A stretch of 64,000 nucleotides of DNA from Diploptera punctata (GCA_030220185.1 JASPKZ010010239.1:2002001-2066000); one strand, 5' to 3'. Positions 53,243 through 63,291 are shown, counted from the first letter of the stretch. Numbers and translations are program-made. Notes: generated by a model from the sequence alone, not told the origin.

Positions 53243-53516
53243 TAAAATGTACCGTCTTAGGTCAAAGCCGTCATCCTCAACTTATAAAATATGTATGTTT
53301 TTTGTCTGAAGGCCTTTCAGAATCTCTTCCATCTTCAGCAGGCCTTTCTTCGCTATATTGCTTGATGTTAGGACCAGCACCAAGAACATCAAGTAATATA
53401 GCGAAGAAAGTCCTGCTGAAGATGGAACAGAGATCCAGAAAGGCCTTCAGACAAAAAAGCATACATATTTTATAAGTTGAGGACGACGGCTCTGATCTAA
53501 GAAGGTACATTTTATA
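53243..53516. repeat. Fold-back element, ~127-bp arms
   Basis: The arms 53243-53369 and 53385-53516 pair with scattered mismatches and a 15-nt loop. The right arm has TGCTGAAGATGGAACAGAGA, then TCCAGAAAGGCCTTCAGAC, and further out GTTGAGGACGACGGCTCTGA and GGTAC. The outer part matches the 16.5-kb hairpin family; the inner part shares the GAAGATG-stem-GAAA pattern. Confidence 0.93.
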
Positions 53517-53582
53517 TTTATTTTATTTTATGACTATCCATCTCAATGGTTTTAAACAATGCATTTTATTAGTACTGACCCA

Positions 53583-53585
<3 letters not shown>

Positions 53586-53617
<32 letters not shown>

Positions 53618-53630
53618 TCATCATCATCAC
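53586..53630. repeat. (TA)n(ATC)n compound microsatellite
   Basis: TA run followed by ATC units, adjoining a family C retrotransposon 3' end. Confidence 0.9.
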
Positions 53631-53860
53631 CCATGCAAGTATTAGGCCGTGTGGCCTGTTGCGGTCTCAAAAAGGAATTTTCCATCCAGGGCTTTTAGGA
53701 TGTCCCAGCGATCTTTTGCCTTGGGGCAGTAACGAATCATGGCTTTTGGAATTCTATGAGACGGCATTCGTTGAAGATGGGCTTTCCAGTTATTCTGGTA
53801 GTTTTGCATATGATGAAGAATGGGTTCTACATCCAACTCTTCTATAATTTTCTCATTTTT
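53631..53860 (-). pseudogene. Family C retrotransposon 3' end relic
   Basis: The minus strand reads YQNNWKAHLQRMPSHRIPKA and a damaged GRP-type tail, then the 3' region with GGTCTC and GGCCTAATACTTGC. It corresponds to YQWKEHLDRM...RLPKK in the copy at 46300-47043. Confidence 0.8.
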
Positions 53861-54020
53861 TATGGTCCTACTTTGTATAGCCTGCCGCTACATTAGTGGG
53901 AACCCCCACAACAATACCCCTTTGGGACAGCAACCCATTGGGCGAAAAAAATTACATTTGCTTTCAAGTCTCAAACCAAGCCTTTGCGAGAATAAGGATA
54001 CGACATGGAAGAAGGAAAAT

Positions 54021-54023
<3 letters not shown>

Positions 54024-54081
<58 letters not shown>
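54024..54081. repeat. (TA)n microsatellite
   Basis: Long TA run. Confidence 0.95.
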
Positions 54082-54405
54082 CATAACACCTGCCACCTGT
54101 CTATTTCAATCTTGTAGGTATTGTAACTCTGACGGTAATATACGCTAAAATACCTTATATCACAAATGTTGTGGAATAAAAGACCTTACGGTCTTATTAA
54201 CTCCAACAGGTAAAATAAATAAACCATTAAATGTTATATAACGTATGTATTTGTTCACAAATTACTGAATGTATCTGATTTACGTCTGAAGGTATACAGA
54301 GTTTGTTCCAAAATTCCCATTACAAACTTCTAGGACTTGAAGAGGAGACTGAATAGATGACGTTTTACACAGGAGCCTTAGTCCGGAAACATAACGTTTT
54401 CCTGT

Positions 54406-54933
54406 TGCAGGTACAAGAAGTTCGCATTAAGCGCTTAAATGATCTGCGTCTCCCCGGAATAAATCGATAGAAATTTAATGACTTATGACTCAATTAATTG
54501 CATTTATACAACCTAACATCCACTGATTCCGCGACAATGTCCAATGTCACGAGAAAAAAAAAAAAAAAAATTCACTTCATTATTGTGAAAATAATTGCTT
54601 ATTTGCAAAACTAATCAAACATCTGTACTGTACTTAACGCAAGGTTAACATTATCCATTTGATCAGCAGTTCGATGTGGCAACCACCAATCTCGTTGCGC
54701 ACATTGTAGGCATATCTGCGAATCATATTCTAGAACACTCGCACCATCTTATTTTTACAGTTGAGAAAGTTAAATTTCTGTATTTTTCACTTGATATTGT
54801 ACATTGTCACGAAATCAGTGATTGTTGGGTTGTGTAAATGTAATTAATTGATTCACAAAATATTAAATTGCTATCGATTTGTTCCCGGGAGACGCGAGAA
54901 GTGTAAGAGCTTAATGTGAACTTGTACCTGCAG
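54406..54933. mobile_element. Long-inverted-repeat element, ~135-bp arms
   Basis: The left arm (TGCAGGTACAAGAAGTTCGC, AAATCGATAGAAATTTAAT, CAATTAATTGCATTTATACA) recurs inverted at 54799-54933 at roughly 80% identity by eye. The ~260-bp interior holds a poly-A run (54547-54567) and no coding frame. Target duplication not found. Confidence 0.82.
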
Positions 54934-55579
54934 GACGAAAATTCACATTTTAATAAATTTTAAAGAGTTTTCATCTTGTCAATAATTAATAACCGGAGCA
55001 TAGCGAAGGCAGTGATTTGTTTAAGGAGATGAAAACTCGCGTCGCATTTTAAAAGACTGTTTAGAGAATTAAATTTAAAAAAGATAATTTTAAGAAAATG
55101 GAAATAAATTACGCATTTGATATAACATTATTTAATTTATTATTTAAAAATGTGTCAGTAGAATGATCTTCTGTCTACAGCAGTTTACAAAACCAAAAAC
55201 ATTTACGAGACATGTTCGACAATTTCCGAACAACTCTTCACCACATCTGATATTTTAATTTTGACAAAAATCACGTGACAGCCGACCAATTATTTCAAAC
55301 TGACACGGACTGCAAATTGTTTGTCAATATTCAGTGCCCACGTAAATACAATATAATCAAAGCATGCTCTTAAATAAAGTAACACATTTTTATATATTAT
55401 TGTGGTGGTAAGCTTGTGCATTTTTTCACTCTGTATCTGGATACACGTTATATATTTTATGCAACGTTATCGTCATCTATTCAAGTGTTAGTTTCTTAGA
55501 AGTGGAATTTCCTTTAAACGCATTTTGGAATTTCACAGAGATTACTGGTAGTTTAGGATCCCATTTGTTATGAAAGTCG
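54934..55579. other. Unassigned stretch
   Basis: No supported feature. Confidence 0.4.
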
Positions 55580-55913
55580 CATCTAATTTTTAAAAAATCC
55601 TCCACTCGTGTCGAATTCAGGGTCGGGTCGAGGGATGAGATGAGATGGAGGCCCTATGTCTGTGAATATCAAGGGTGCCGGCCGCCCACTCCTGCCACAC
55701 CGTCATAGGGGCAGATGAACCGAAATGAAATGGATGAGATGAGTATGGAAAAATGATGGAATGGAATTGTGACAAGGGAAAACGGGAGAAACCCCGAGAG
55801 AAACCTGTCCAAGCATCGTTTCATCCACCACGAAACCCACATGGTGTGACCGAAACTCGACGTTGTTGGTGAGAGCCAAGCCTCTAACCGCTTGCGCCAC
55901 GGAACAGCCTCCT
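55580..55913 (-). mobile_element. tRNA-derived SINE (family S5)
   Basis: On the minus strand GTTCCGTGGCGCAAGCGGTT (A-box region) and, after ~40 nt, CGAGTTTCGGTCACACC stand in for a tRNA head. The body has GGTTTCTCTCGGGGTTTCTC and GTCATTTCG-type words. CATCTAATT occurs on both sides (about 55571 and 55915) as a possible target duplication. Confidence 0.75.
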
Positions 55914-56052
55914 CATCTAATTATTTTGGTATATATTTCTAACAAAACCTACCTGCTGCAAAAGCGAATTTGATTTAATTTCTAAAATATGTTTGCATAT
56001 ACAGAGACAATATAGGCCCAACATGTTTAATACTCAGTTACAAAATCTATAC

Positions 56053-56242
56053 CTGTAAGCTAAAGTCGTCCTCAGATTGATTAAACCTCTTTTTAAAATT
56101 TCTACAGTCCTTTCAGAAACTATTCTATCCTCAGTACAAAGTTCAAATTCAACACATTTTGCTGAGGATGGAACCGATTTCCGAAATGCCTATATATAGT
56201 TTTAAGTTGTATTCATGTCGAGGACGATTATAACTTACATAT
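56053..56242. repeat. Diverged fold-back element
   Basis: TGTAAGCTAAAGTCGTCCTC on the left pairs with GAGGACGATTATAACTTACA on the right. The inner part has GCTGAGGATGGAACCGATTT and CCGAAATGCC. The arms are more diverged than in the other palindromes. Confidence 0.78.
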
Positions 56243-57085
56243 GTTAATTTTGCAATATATATTTAAAAACTGTATGTTGAGACTAAATAATCAATTGAAT
56301 TTTATCATGGATTTTTCAGTAAACAAGCTGAGATAATATTTGTTATGTTTATAAGAAAACAGAAGATTATTTTGTGAACGGATCTTAGATGAAAAGCCAG
56401 TTCTAGTAAATGACTCCAAACTCTTGAAAAATTCCCACTGTTAATTATTTTGTTTTGATCGGTGATCTAACATGGTAAACGAAAAGCTTTGCTCTGGAGC
56501 ATGTTTTTACAAACTTGCATTTATCGTGGGATTCTGTCTCTGGAGAGATGTTGCTGGAAAGCTTCATGAAGGAAAAATGAGTTAGGCGGTTTCGTTCACT
56601 CTGATTATTTGTATTTGGACAGCTACTGAAAGAATTCTTAAGTAAGCAAATAACAGTTAATTCCAAATGCAGCAATCAAAGTAATCATCAAACTGCAAGA
56701 ACTAAAACTCTTCAGTTAGCTCTTCATACTGTATTACGTATATGGTGGCATAATAAAAAATACTATGTATAACCACTGTAGAAGAATTCATCCGTAGATG
56801 CACCAGTTAACCTGTTTCAGAATTTTAGCTAATTCCGAATGGATGAAGCTATTGAGGTTTTTCTCATAAAAATAGTTTTGAAACATTTTTTCACAGATCT
56901 TCACCGATCCTATCAATGGACACCGAAAATGACCATGACAAACATTTTTTTTGTATATATTTTTTTTTTCATTCCATAATCGACCTTCATTGCTAAATGT
57001 CAAAAATATAGTTATAATATTTAAATATACAAGCGCTACTGGTATAGAGTAAATATTATCTTTAAAAAAATACTTACTTGTTATA
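56243..57085. other. Unassigned stretch
   Basis: Short open frames on the minus strand (56445-56675, 56788-57093) show no known motif. Confidence 0.4.
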
Positions 57086-57143
57086 GTAGCCACTAGATGG
57101 CAGTTTGAATCATACCCCGCTGCCTCTCCTGTAAATTGAGAGT

Positions 57144-57187
<44 letters not shown>

Positions 57188-57191
57188 ATAG

Positions 57192-57382
57192 TCCACCGCT
57201 GTGGTCTCGAGGTAGCGTGCTGCCTTGTTACGCAGCGGGCTCGGGTTCGATCCCCGGTCGGGGCAGTTTTTCTGGGTGAGGTTTTTATCGGGGTTTTTCC
57301 TCATCTGTAAGACAAACGTCAGGAAAACTTTAAGGCCCAAACGGTCCCCGAAATCATATGGCCAGCATCCTCATCCTTCACC
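57192..57382 (+). mobile_element. Family B SINE, 5' half
   Basis: CCACCGCTGTGGTCTCGAGG, TGCTGCCTTGTTACGCAGCG, GGGTTCGATCCCCGGTCGGG and AACGGTCCCCGAAATCATAT are the best-preserved head and body of family B. The usual 3' half is absent; the next block (57383-57500) follows directly. Confidence 0.92.
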
Positions 57383-57500
57383 GGTGTGGAAAGCAACGGG
57401 AAGCTACCACAACTACAATTCCCTAGTAAAGCTGCAAGCATAGCATGAAAATGCTATGATTGCAGTGAAGGACCTGCCTTTGGGCAGAATTCCTATGGAT
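57383..57500 (+). repeat. GCATAGCATGAAAATGCTATGA-type repeat (copy 3)
   Basis: GTGTGGAAAGCAACGGGAAG, CTACAATTCCCTAGTAAAGC and CATAGCATGAAAATGCTATG match the copy at 24135-24255. It ends in a TATA array. Confidence 0.85.
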
Positions 57501-57549
57501 ATATATATATATTATATATATAAAGGAAAAATAAATGTTTATGTTAGGA

Positions 57550-57624
57550 TTCCTGCATAGTTCAGTTGATTAGAGCGCTAATGTATAAAGTTAGAGATAT
57601 CGGGTTCAAATTCCTGCTCAGGAA
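57550..57624 (+). pseudogene. tRNA-like sequence, left arm
   Basis: The acceptor ends TTCCTG and CAGGAA pair. The D region is AGTTCAGTTGATTAGAGC. The anticodon stem CTAAT/GTTAG encloses GTATAAA with a U33 equivalent, so the nominal anticodon would be ATA. The T arm is TCGGGTTCAAATTCCTG with one damaged pair. It may be a tRNA-derived element rather than a gene. Confidence 0.65.
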
Positions 57625-57695
57625 TTTATTTTTCTTCTCAACTCATATGTATATATATTAATATGTATACATATGACATGAGAAGAAAAATAAAT

Positions 57696-57769
57696 GCCTG
57701 AGTCGGGATTTGAACCCGAGATTTCTAACTTTATACATTAGCGCTCTAACCAACTGAACTACGCAGGAA
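57696..57769 (-). pseudogene. tRNA-like sequence, right arm
   Basis: Inverted copy of the left one. The T arm TCGGGTTCAAATCCCGA is perfectly paired here and the D region is AGTTCAGTTGGTTAGAGC. The acceptor is less well paired than in the left copy. Confidence 0.65.
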
Positions 57770-57784
57770 TCCTAACACAAACAC

Positions 57785-57830
<46 letters not shown>

Positions 57831-57872
57831 CTCTCAATTTACAAGAGGGGCAGCGGGATATCTAGCGGCTGC

Positions 57873-58683
57873 AAGTTTTGTTTTATGAGATATAAGAATT
57901 ATTAAATTATTTAAAAAAAGTAAGGTGGTGTTCGTTAACCAACAAAATCGGACTATTAAGAGTAGAAGTTCACCTGAAAGGAAAATTTTAAAATAGATCA
58001 AGCGATATTAAGTCTCGATGTTTCTCAACAAAACTAGTATATGCTATTGAAATAAAACATGGAAGGATATCTCGAAAAATAAATTAAATGTGACCATTGT
58101 AAATGGAACACGAAATTTAAAAATCGCTCTAGCAGCTGCGATGTTTGCCTCGTTGCATTTCACACCTATCTGTGTATAATTGAATATAATCATCCCTTAA
58201 ATTGACAATGTATTCCTTAAGATACGTTGGTTTAATTTATTCAATGTTACAGTAATAGAAATATTAATGGGTAGAAATTATTTAAATTTGAGTCAAATTA
58301 TACAAAAATATTTAATAGGTAATAACTACAGTCATGCATGATTTTGTTCTTACTAAGGTTGGACACGTTTAAATAAGTTTTGTGTAAGTTAGTTTACGCA
58401 TTTCCTACATGACGAATTGCATCATTATTACTTGCTTTTATATCATACTCGATAAATTGTCTTCACTAGGTTGATTCTTTAACTAATCAAAGATAAACAT
58501 GGCAATTGTATCTACAATAAGTTTTATTTTCATAAGACTAATTTTCCCAAATTTTCTACAATTTCACAAATTATTATCAATATTTTTTTATTCAAAGTAT
58601 ATGCTATAGCCTATTGTATTTTTAGTGGTTATATTTTTACAGGCTACACTATATATTATTTATTATATTTTATCCTTTAATAT
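57873..58683. other. Unassigned stretch, weak repeat similarity
   Basis: 57940-58150 shares scattered words with 18170-18350 and, inverted, with 13540-13620. No gene. Confidence 0.4.
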
Positions 58684-58960
58684 ATGAAGTAAAGTGAGCC
58701 CATTATAGGACTTACGAAGTCTTTTGGGAATTAGGAGGGTTAAGTCTACCAGTTTTTTTAGGCAATCGGCACGAGGTTTTAGCTGTGTTGTCAATCTTGT
58801 CTGATACTCATTTCAATTAGAGGCAGAGTCGACCTCAGATGCTGCAGAAGATATAGGCTGATTAAAAGTTTCTCAACTCATCGGAAATTTAATCCCCGAC
58901 TTTCTGACTAGTAGCATATTGCCATAACCAACCATCCTATGGCGTGCCCACAAATTATTA
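58684..58960 (-). mobile_element. tRNA-derived SINE (family S2), decayed copy
   Basis: Follows 14477-14788: TAGGAGGGTTAAGTCTACCA, GCAATCGGCAC, TCATTTCAATTAGAGGCAGA and GTCGACCTCAG, then the damaged head ending CTATGGCGTGCCC. Confidence 0.85.
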
Positions 58961-59107
58961 AGTGTGTACTTTTAATCTTGTAATTAATTTGTTTGCATGA
59001 AAATCATCGTTATAAGACTAAAATAGCATTATTTTTAAAAACTAGATTCTGACATTTGATTAAACCTGATGTTTTTAATCAAATAGCGCTTTTTTTCTAA
59101 ATGTTAT

Positions 59108-59790
59108 GACTATTTAACTCATGCCCCAAATGGCAGTCAATGACCAATCACTTTCAATGAATTTTGATTTACAGCCAATCACAGTGGTTTTGTACCTCGA
59201 ATTTATCACTTTCATTGTATCACTTTCATTTAAACTAGTGGCTTCCAGATAGTATATATAATATACGAATGTAAACAGAAACTGCTTGCGAGATATAATA
59301 GAAAATCATTCGTAGCAATTGATTATATCCCAAAAAAAAAACACTGTTTGCACTTTCTTAAACGTATTATTTCCCAGGAATTAACGTTGCAGAAAAATAT
59401 AATTGGCATATTTACATCATAGGACATCAGAAATTAATTAATTACTTGTAACGATGTGTTTCATTTTTTTCTCCACCAGGGTGCATTCTTACAATATTGC
59501 ATTTCTATTTGGCAACAAATATGATCTGGTTGCAGTGATGAAGAAACCAAATATAACGTTTCTCATTTATTTTCAAACATCGCCGTTTACATTAAATATA
59601 TAAATATTTTAAAATAACTATATTTAAATAATGATTTGTGAGTAAACAGCTTAATTTTATTCGTTAAATCGTCCTAACAAATGTCACTTTTGATTTTCAA
59701 ATTCTCTAGATAAAACACGAAGTGAGTCGTGAATTTATCGATAATTTGAAAAAAAAAAAAAAAAAAAAACTCGTGGCATTACTTGTGATA
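59108..59790 (+). repeat. ACTCATGCCCC repeat family, copy 4
   Basis: Starts GACTATTTAACTCATGCCCC and holds the conserved block at 59559-59682. The terminal palindrome has the inner stem partly kept (GAAGTGAGTCGTGAATTTAT) and a poly-A run (59749-59769) grown inside its right arm. Ends CGTGGCATTACTTGTGATAA. Confidence 0.86.
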
Positions 59791-59821
59791 AAACCTGTAG
59801 ATGTACAGATTTATAATTTAT

Positions 59822-60655
59822 AAGTCACTAACTCACTAGCACCATCGAACCGAGAAGTTCTCCTATCCCGAGCTAATATTTTCAAATCATTCGCTATATA
59901 ACTCACTTCCCTCAAATTTTGGTTATTGCAATTTTTCCGCTTTTTCACCTACCTAATAGACTCTCCTTCTGATTTTCTGCAAGAAATGCCCATGCCCCTC
60001 TTTCATTCCCCATTCGTGGTGTTTTTCCTCACCTCCCTCTAATCATACTTGATGCTGTTCCCTCACTTCATTCTTGACTCGCCTGCTGGGTATTTTTCCT
60101 GTTATTTCCTACAAGCAGTGTGAAAGCCTCTCTTCCATTCTTCATTCGTGCCACATGTCCTCACGTAGCAAATCAAAGTTAATGTTATTCTCCCACTTCT
60201 TTCTTTACATAACTACTGTGCGTTTACCATCCGGTTTTCCTACAAGACGTTTCCATGCAATTCTTTCATTCTCCATTCGTGGCAAATACCCTGCCCATTG
60301 AAGTCTACTACACTTAACCGTTCATATTATATATGGCTTCCCAAACAAATATGTAGCTCACTGCTAAGTAATCTTCTTCATTCACACATCTGTTCTCGCT
60401 GTATCGTCCAAAAAAATCCTAAGAACATTATTCTCAAATAGTCGTAATATTTTTCCTCCCGTAAAGTAAAAGGTCATGTTTCAATCAATAGAGTTTAACT
60501 GGAAGAATAACCGTTATATTTCGTTTAATGTTTGTACTGAGAGAAGTTGAGATTACAAGAGTCCCTGTAATGCAATAACAGTATGCATTTGTAGAGTTGA
60601 GCCTAATTTTAATTTCTGTCTGTGCCTCATTCCTGTTTGCAATATTGTTCCTAAC
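59822..60655 (-). pseudogene. Family A retrotransposon 3' end with internal triplication
   Basis: It starts at the 3' tail (AGTCACTAACTCACTAGCAC on plus) and runs upstream through the C-terminal tail. The segment coding for the GKP-GKRP-GRPRMRWENN part occurs three times in a row (about 59895-60005, 60015-60150 and 60165-60300). Then follow the PKRDEQTGEW region, the FENKVL region and, near 60600, the RLNSGNACYY region. Stops and indels are frequent. Confidence 0.85.
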
Positions 60656-60689
60656 TAACTAGGAACAAACTCAATGGTAGTATGGAACA

Positions 60690-60800
60690 CTTAGGTTCAT
60701 GGCCACGCGGATATAATCTCCCTATACATCCCTATCCTGAGCTAATATTTTCCAGTCATCTACTGTATAATCTACTTCATCTAATCGTGGTTAATGTGTG
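60690..60800 (-). pseudogene. Family A retrotransposon 3' end, second fragment
   Basis: TTAGGTTCATGGCCACGCGG and CCCTATACATCCCTATCCTG match the 3' end of the intact copy (12285-12340). It abuts the upstream edge of the preceding fragment. Confidence 0.78.
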
Positions 60801-61092
60801 ACATTTTTTTCAATGTCTCTTTAAAAAAATATTATTAGGAAGTATTAAAGATGGGCGGAATGTAGATTTATCCATTCAAATTCCTTCTTACTATGTTTGA
60901 TAAGATTTTTTGACCCTTACGGCCAAGTTCCATAAGCCTTCTAGTAAGCATGAAATATTATTAATTACATTGGTCAACATGATTTTTGTGTCATGAGTAC
61001 CAATAGTTGTATTTAATGCAGTTTTTTTATCGTGTTTTCAAATACGTATTCGGAATTTCTCCATCACCCACAGTTCTTTATTTTAATTTCAA
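60801..61092. other. Unassigned stretch
   Basis: No supported feature. It may contain a decayed upstream part of the next coding fragment. Confidence 0.35.
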
Positions 61093-61095
61093 TTA

Positions 61096-61317
61096 ATGGA
61101 TTTAAATATTTTTTTAATAAACGTAGATTTCCTCCCGGAAAATCTTCGCGCAGTGAGCGACGAGCACGGGGAACACTTTCATCAGGAAATTTCAGCTATG
61201 GAAAAGAGATATCAAGGCAAATGGAATCCTCATATGCTGGCCGATTATTTTTGGACCATCAAGAGGGATGCTCCACAGGCGAAATATAGCAGAAAATCGT
61301 CATTTCTTACTTTCTAG
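61096..61317 (+). pseudogene. C-terminal fragment of a conserved, multi-copy insect protein of unknown function
   Basis: The 73-codon frame reads VDFLPENLRAVSDEHGEHFH, QEISAMEKRYQGKW and HMLADYFWTIKRD, and stops at 61317 after KYSRKSS. I recall the same ending (a SLKIHFLHSH-like start, DEHGERFHQDI, MEKRYQG-W, MADYCW) at the C-terminus of long uncharacterised proteins that occur many times in insect genomes, which suggests a mobile origin. Nothing of the upstream several hundred residues is visible here. It may be a terminal exon or, more likely, a dead copy. I do not know its biochemical role. Confidence 0.55.
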
Positions 61318-61497
61318 GTGAGTCCGAATGTTCGAATATTGTGTAGTTACGAATGTAGAAAATTATAAATTCCTGTCTCTCGAAAACTTTGCGTGATGGA
61401 GAAAACCGATATCATATTTGATTTCAGGAGAAAAAATACTATAAGAATCACATTTTTTTCTTTGTGAGACGAAAAAGTTTATTTTTTGTTGCTCAGT

Positions 61498-61506
61498 GCT
61501 TTATTA

Positions 61507-61558
<52 letters not shown>

Positions 61559-61591
61559 TATGATTATTATTATTGCTATTATTATTATTAC

Positions 61592-61644
<53 letters not shown>

Positions 61645-61645
61645 G
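61498..61645. repeat. (ATT)n microsatellite, ~145 bp
   Basis: Long ATT array with a few GTT, ACT and GCT changes. Confidence 0.96.
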
Positions 61646-61654
61646 AAACTCATT

Positions 61655-62115
61655 GGCAATATCGTACTCGGAGGTTCATCTCCGCCCGCACGTAAGCTCT
61701 CCATGCATCCGAATCCTGAGCTAATGTGTTTCCAATCTTCCCTGCATAATTCACCTCCCTCAAATCAAGGTTATATTCCCAACCCTTTATTAGCGTACCT
61801 GTTGAGCACTTTCTCTCTGATTTTTCTAGAGTCAAGTTTCCATGCCCCCTGCTTCATTATCCATTTGTGCCATATTCCTTGCCCATCGCAAACTACAAGA
61901 TTTAAATTATATTAATCCACAAAGATCATGTAGCTGACGGTATGTTTCTCAGTTTACCTGTCTATTCGTCTTCTTCCGTTCAATATTTTTTCTAAGCCAG
62001 TTTATTCTCAAATATTCGCACGGTTTTCTCTTCTTAAAGTAAGAGACCATGTAATGCAACTGAATAATTCATTTTTATATATTTTTAATTTAACTCATTT
62101 TGAGAGAATTTGGAA
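61655..62115 (-). pseudogene. Family A retrotransposon 3' end, decayed
   Basis: The minus strand carries AWRAYVRAEMNLRVR, LDLREVNYAGK and traces of the GHVARM and PKRDEQTG segments, then the FENKVL and TLT-REE region near 62000-62060. The frame is broken repeatedly. Confidence 0.85.
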
Positions 62116-62234
62116 GTAGGCTACAATAATCCCAGCAGAGCATATTAGATTCCAGAGGTGATCATATGTTTATTTCCTTTATGTTTCTCAACATTATTTT
62201 TTTATTTAGGAATATTCCACAATACAGTGTTTCT

Positions 62235-63291
62235 CCTTCAACCTAAAGTGATTTGTTGCCAGAGGTTCCTGTCTAAAGCATCTTCTTCCCTCAAATCTCT
62301 AGCTTTCATACTTATTTTCACTCCATCCATTCATCGTTATCGAGGCCCGCCACTTCCATTTCTTCCATTAACTTTCCAATTGAGGATCTTCTTTGGTATT
62401 CTCTCTTCTTCCATTCTTATGAGGTGTCCATACCATTTCAAATGTTTTTCTTCTATTTTTCCTATTTTTTTCAACTTGCATAATTTTCCTTATTGTGCTG
62501 TTTCTGACCTCATCTTTTCTTGAAATTGTTGTAGATCGCCTCCAAAAATCCATTTCTGCAGCTAACAGCTTGTTTGTTTGTTTTCTACTTACTGTCCAGG
62601 TTTCGGACCCATATAACAAAATGCTTTAAAACAGAACTTTAAATATAATTTTTTTCATTCTGCATAGGCCTATTACATTTCTGTTCCAAAGCACTGAGTT
62701 CAACATACCAATGATTCGTCTCCCATCAATTATTCTTCTTTCAATTTCTGTAGTTGAATTCTCACTTTTATCTAAAGTAGATCCTAAATATTTAATTTTT
62801 TTAACATTACGCTTTCTTCCGGAATTACATTTTAGTTCATCTGTCGTGTCCAATGAAAAGATATTCTGTTTTATTATAATTTATCTGTAATCTCCATTTT
62901 TTGTAATCTATCTCTAATTTCCTTGACATGAAGGATGCATCATCTGGATCCTGAGAAGTCACCACCTGACCATCTGCGAATAGTAAATGGTGGAGGTAAT
63001 AATTTTCTTCTATTTGAATTTTCATATATTTGCAGTGTCTTGACCAATTCTTCATATACAATTATCAATATATTTTGAACAATGTTGGTGATAGGCAACA
63101 TCCTTGTAGTAGATCTTTTGATGTTTGGAATTTTTCTGGAAGTCTGTTTCCCATCTTAATTTGGTATTTGTTCTCTGAGTATAATGATCTTATAATACTA
63201 ATTGTTTTGTCATTTATGTTCGCCTCTTCTAGGGTTTTCCAGAGAGAGATTCTGGGTACACTATCATACGCCTTTAACAAATCAATATTGA

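Larger units (their letters stand above)
57519..57795. repeat. Inverted pair of tRNA-like sequences
   Basis: The arms 57519-57650 and 57665-57795 are inverted copies around an AT-rich centre (57657). Each includes a complete tRNA-like sequence with its flanks (GTTAGGATTCCTGC outside, AAAATAAATG inside). Confidence 0.92.
57086..57872. repeat. Region framed by inverted CAGCGGG-type arms and TA arrays
   Basis: The left arm 57086-57146 (GCCACTAGATGGCAG, CCGCTGCCTCTCCTGTAAAT, TGAGAGT) recurs inverted at 57829-57872 with a ~15-bp deletion. Each arm is followed inward by a TA array. Inside lie a SINE and an inverted pair of tRNA-like sequences. Confidence 0.75.

Noticed and set aside
56445..57093. 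Two minus-strand open frames of 76 and 101 codons
   Set aside because: No recognisable motifs, low-complexity AT-rich translations, no splice or promoter evidence.
57550..57769. Functional tRNA genes
   Set aside because: Each copy has a damaged arm, they form an inverted repeat, and no clear terminator follows. More likely tRNA-derived repeats.
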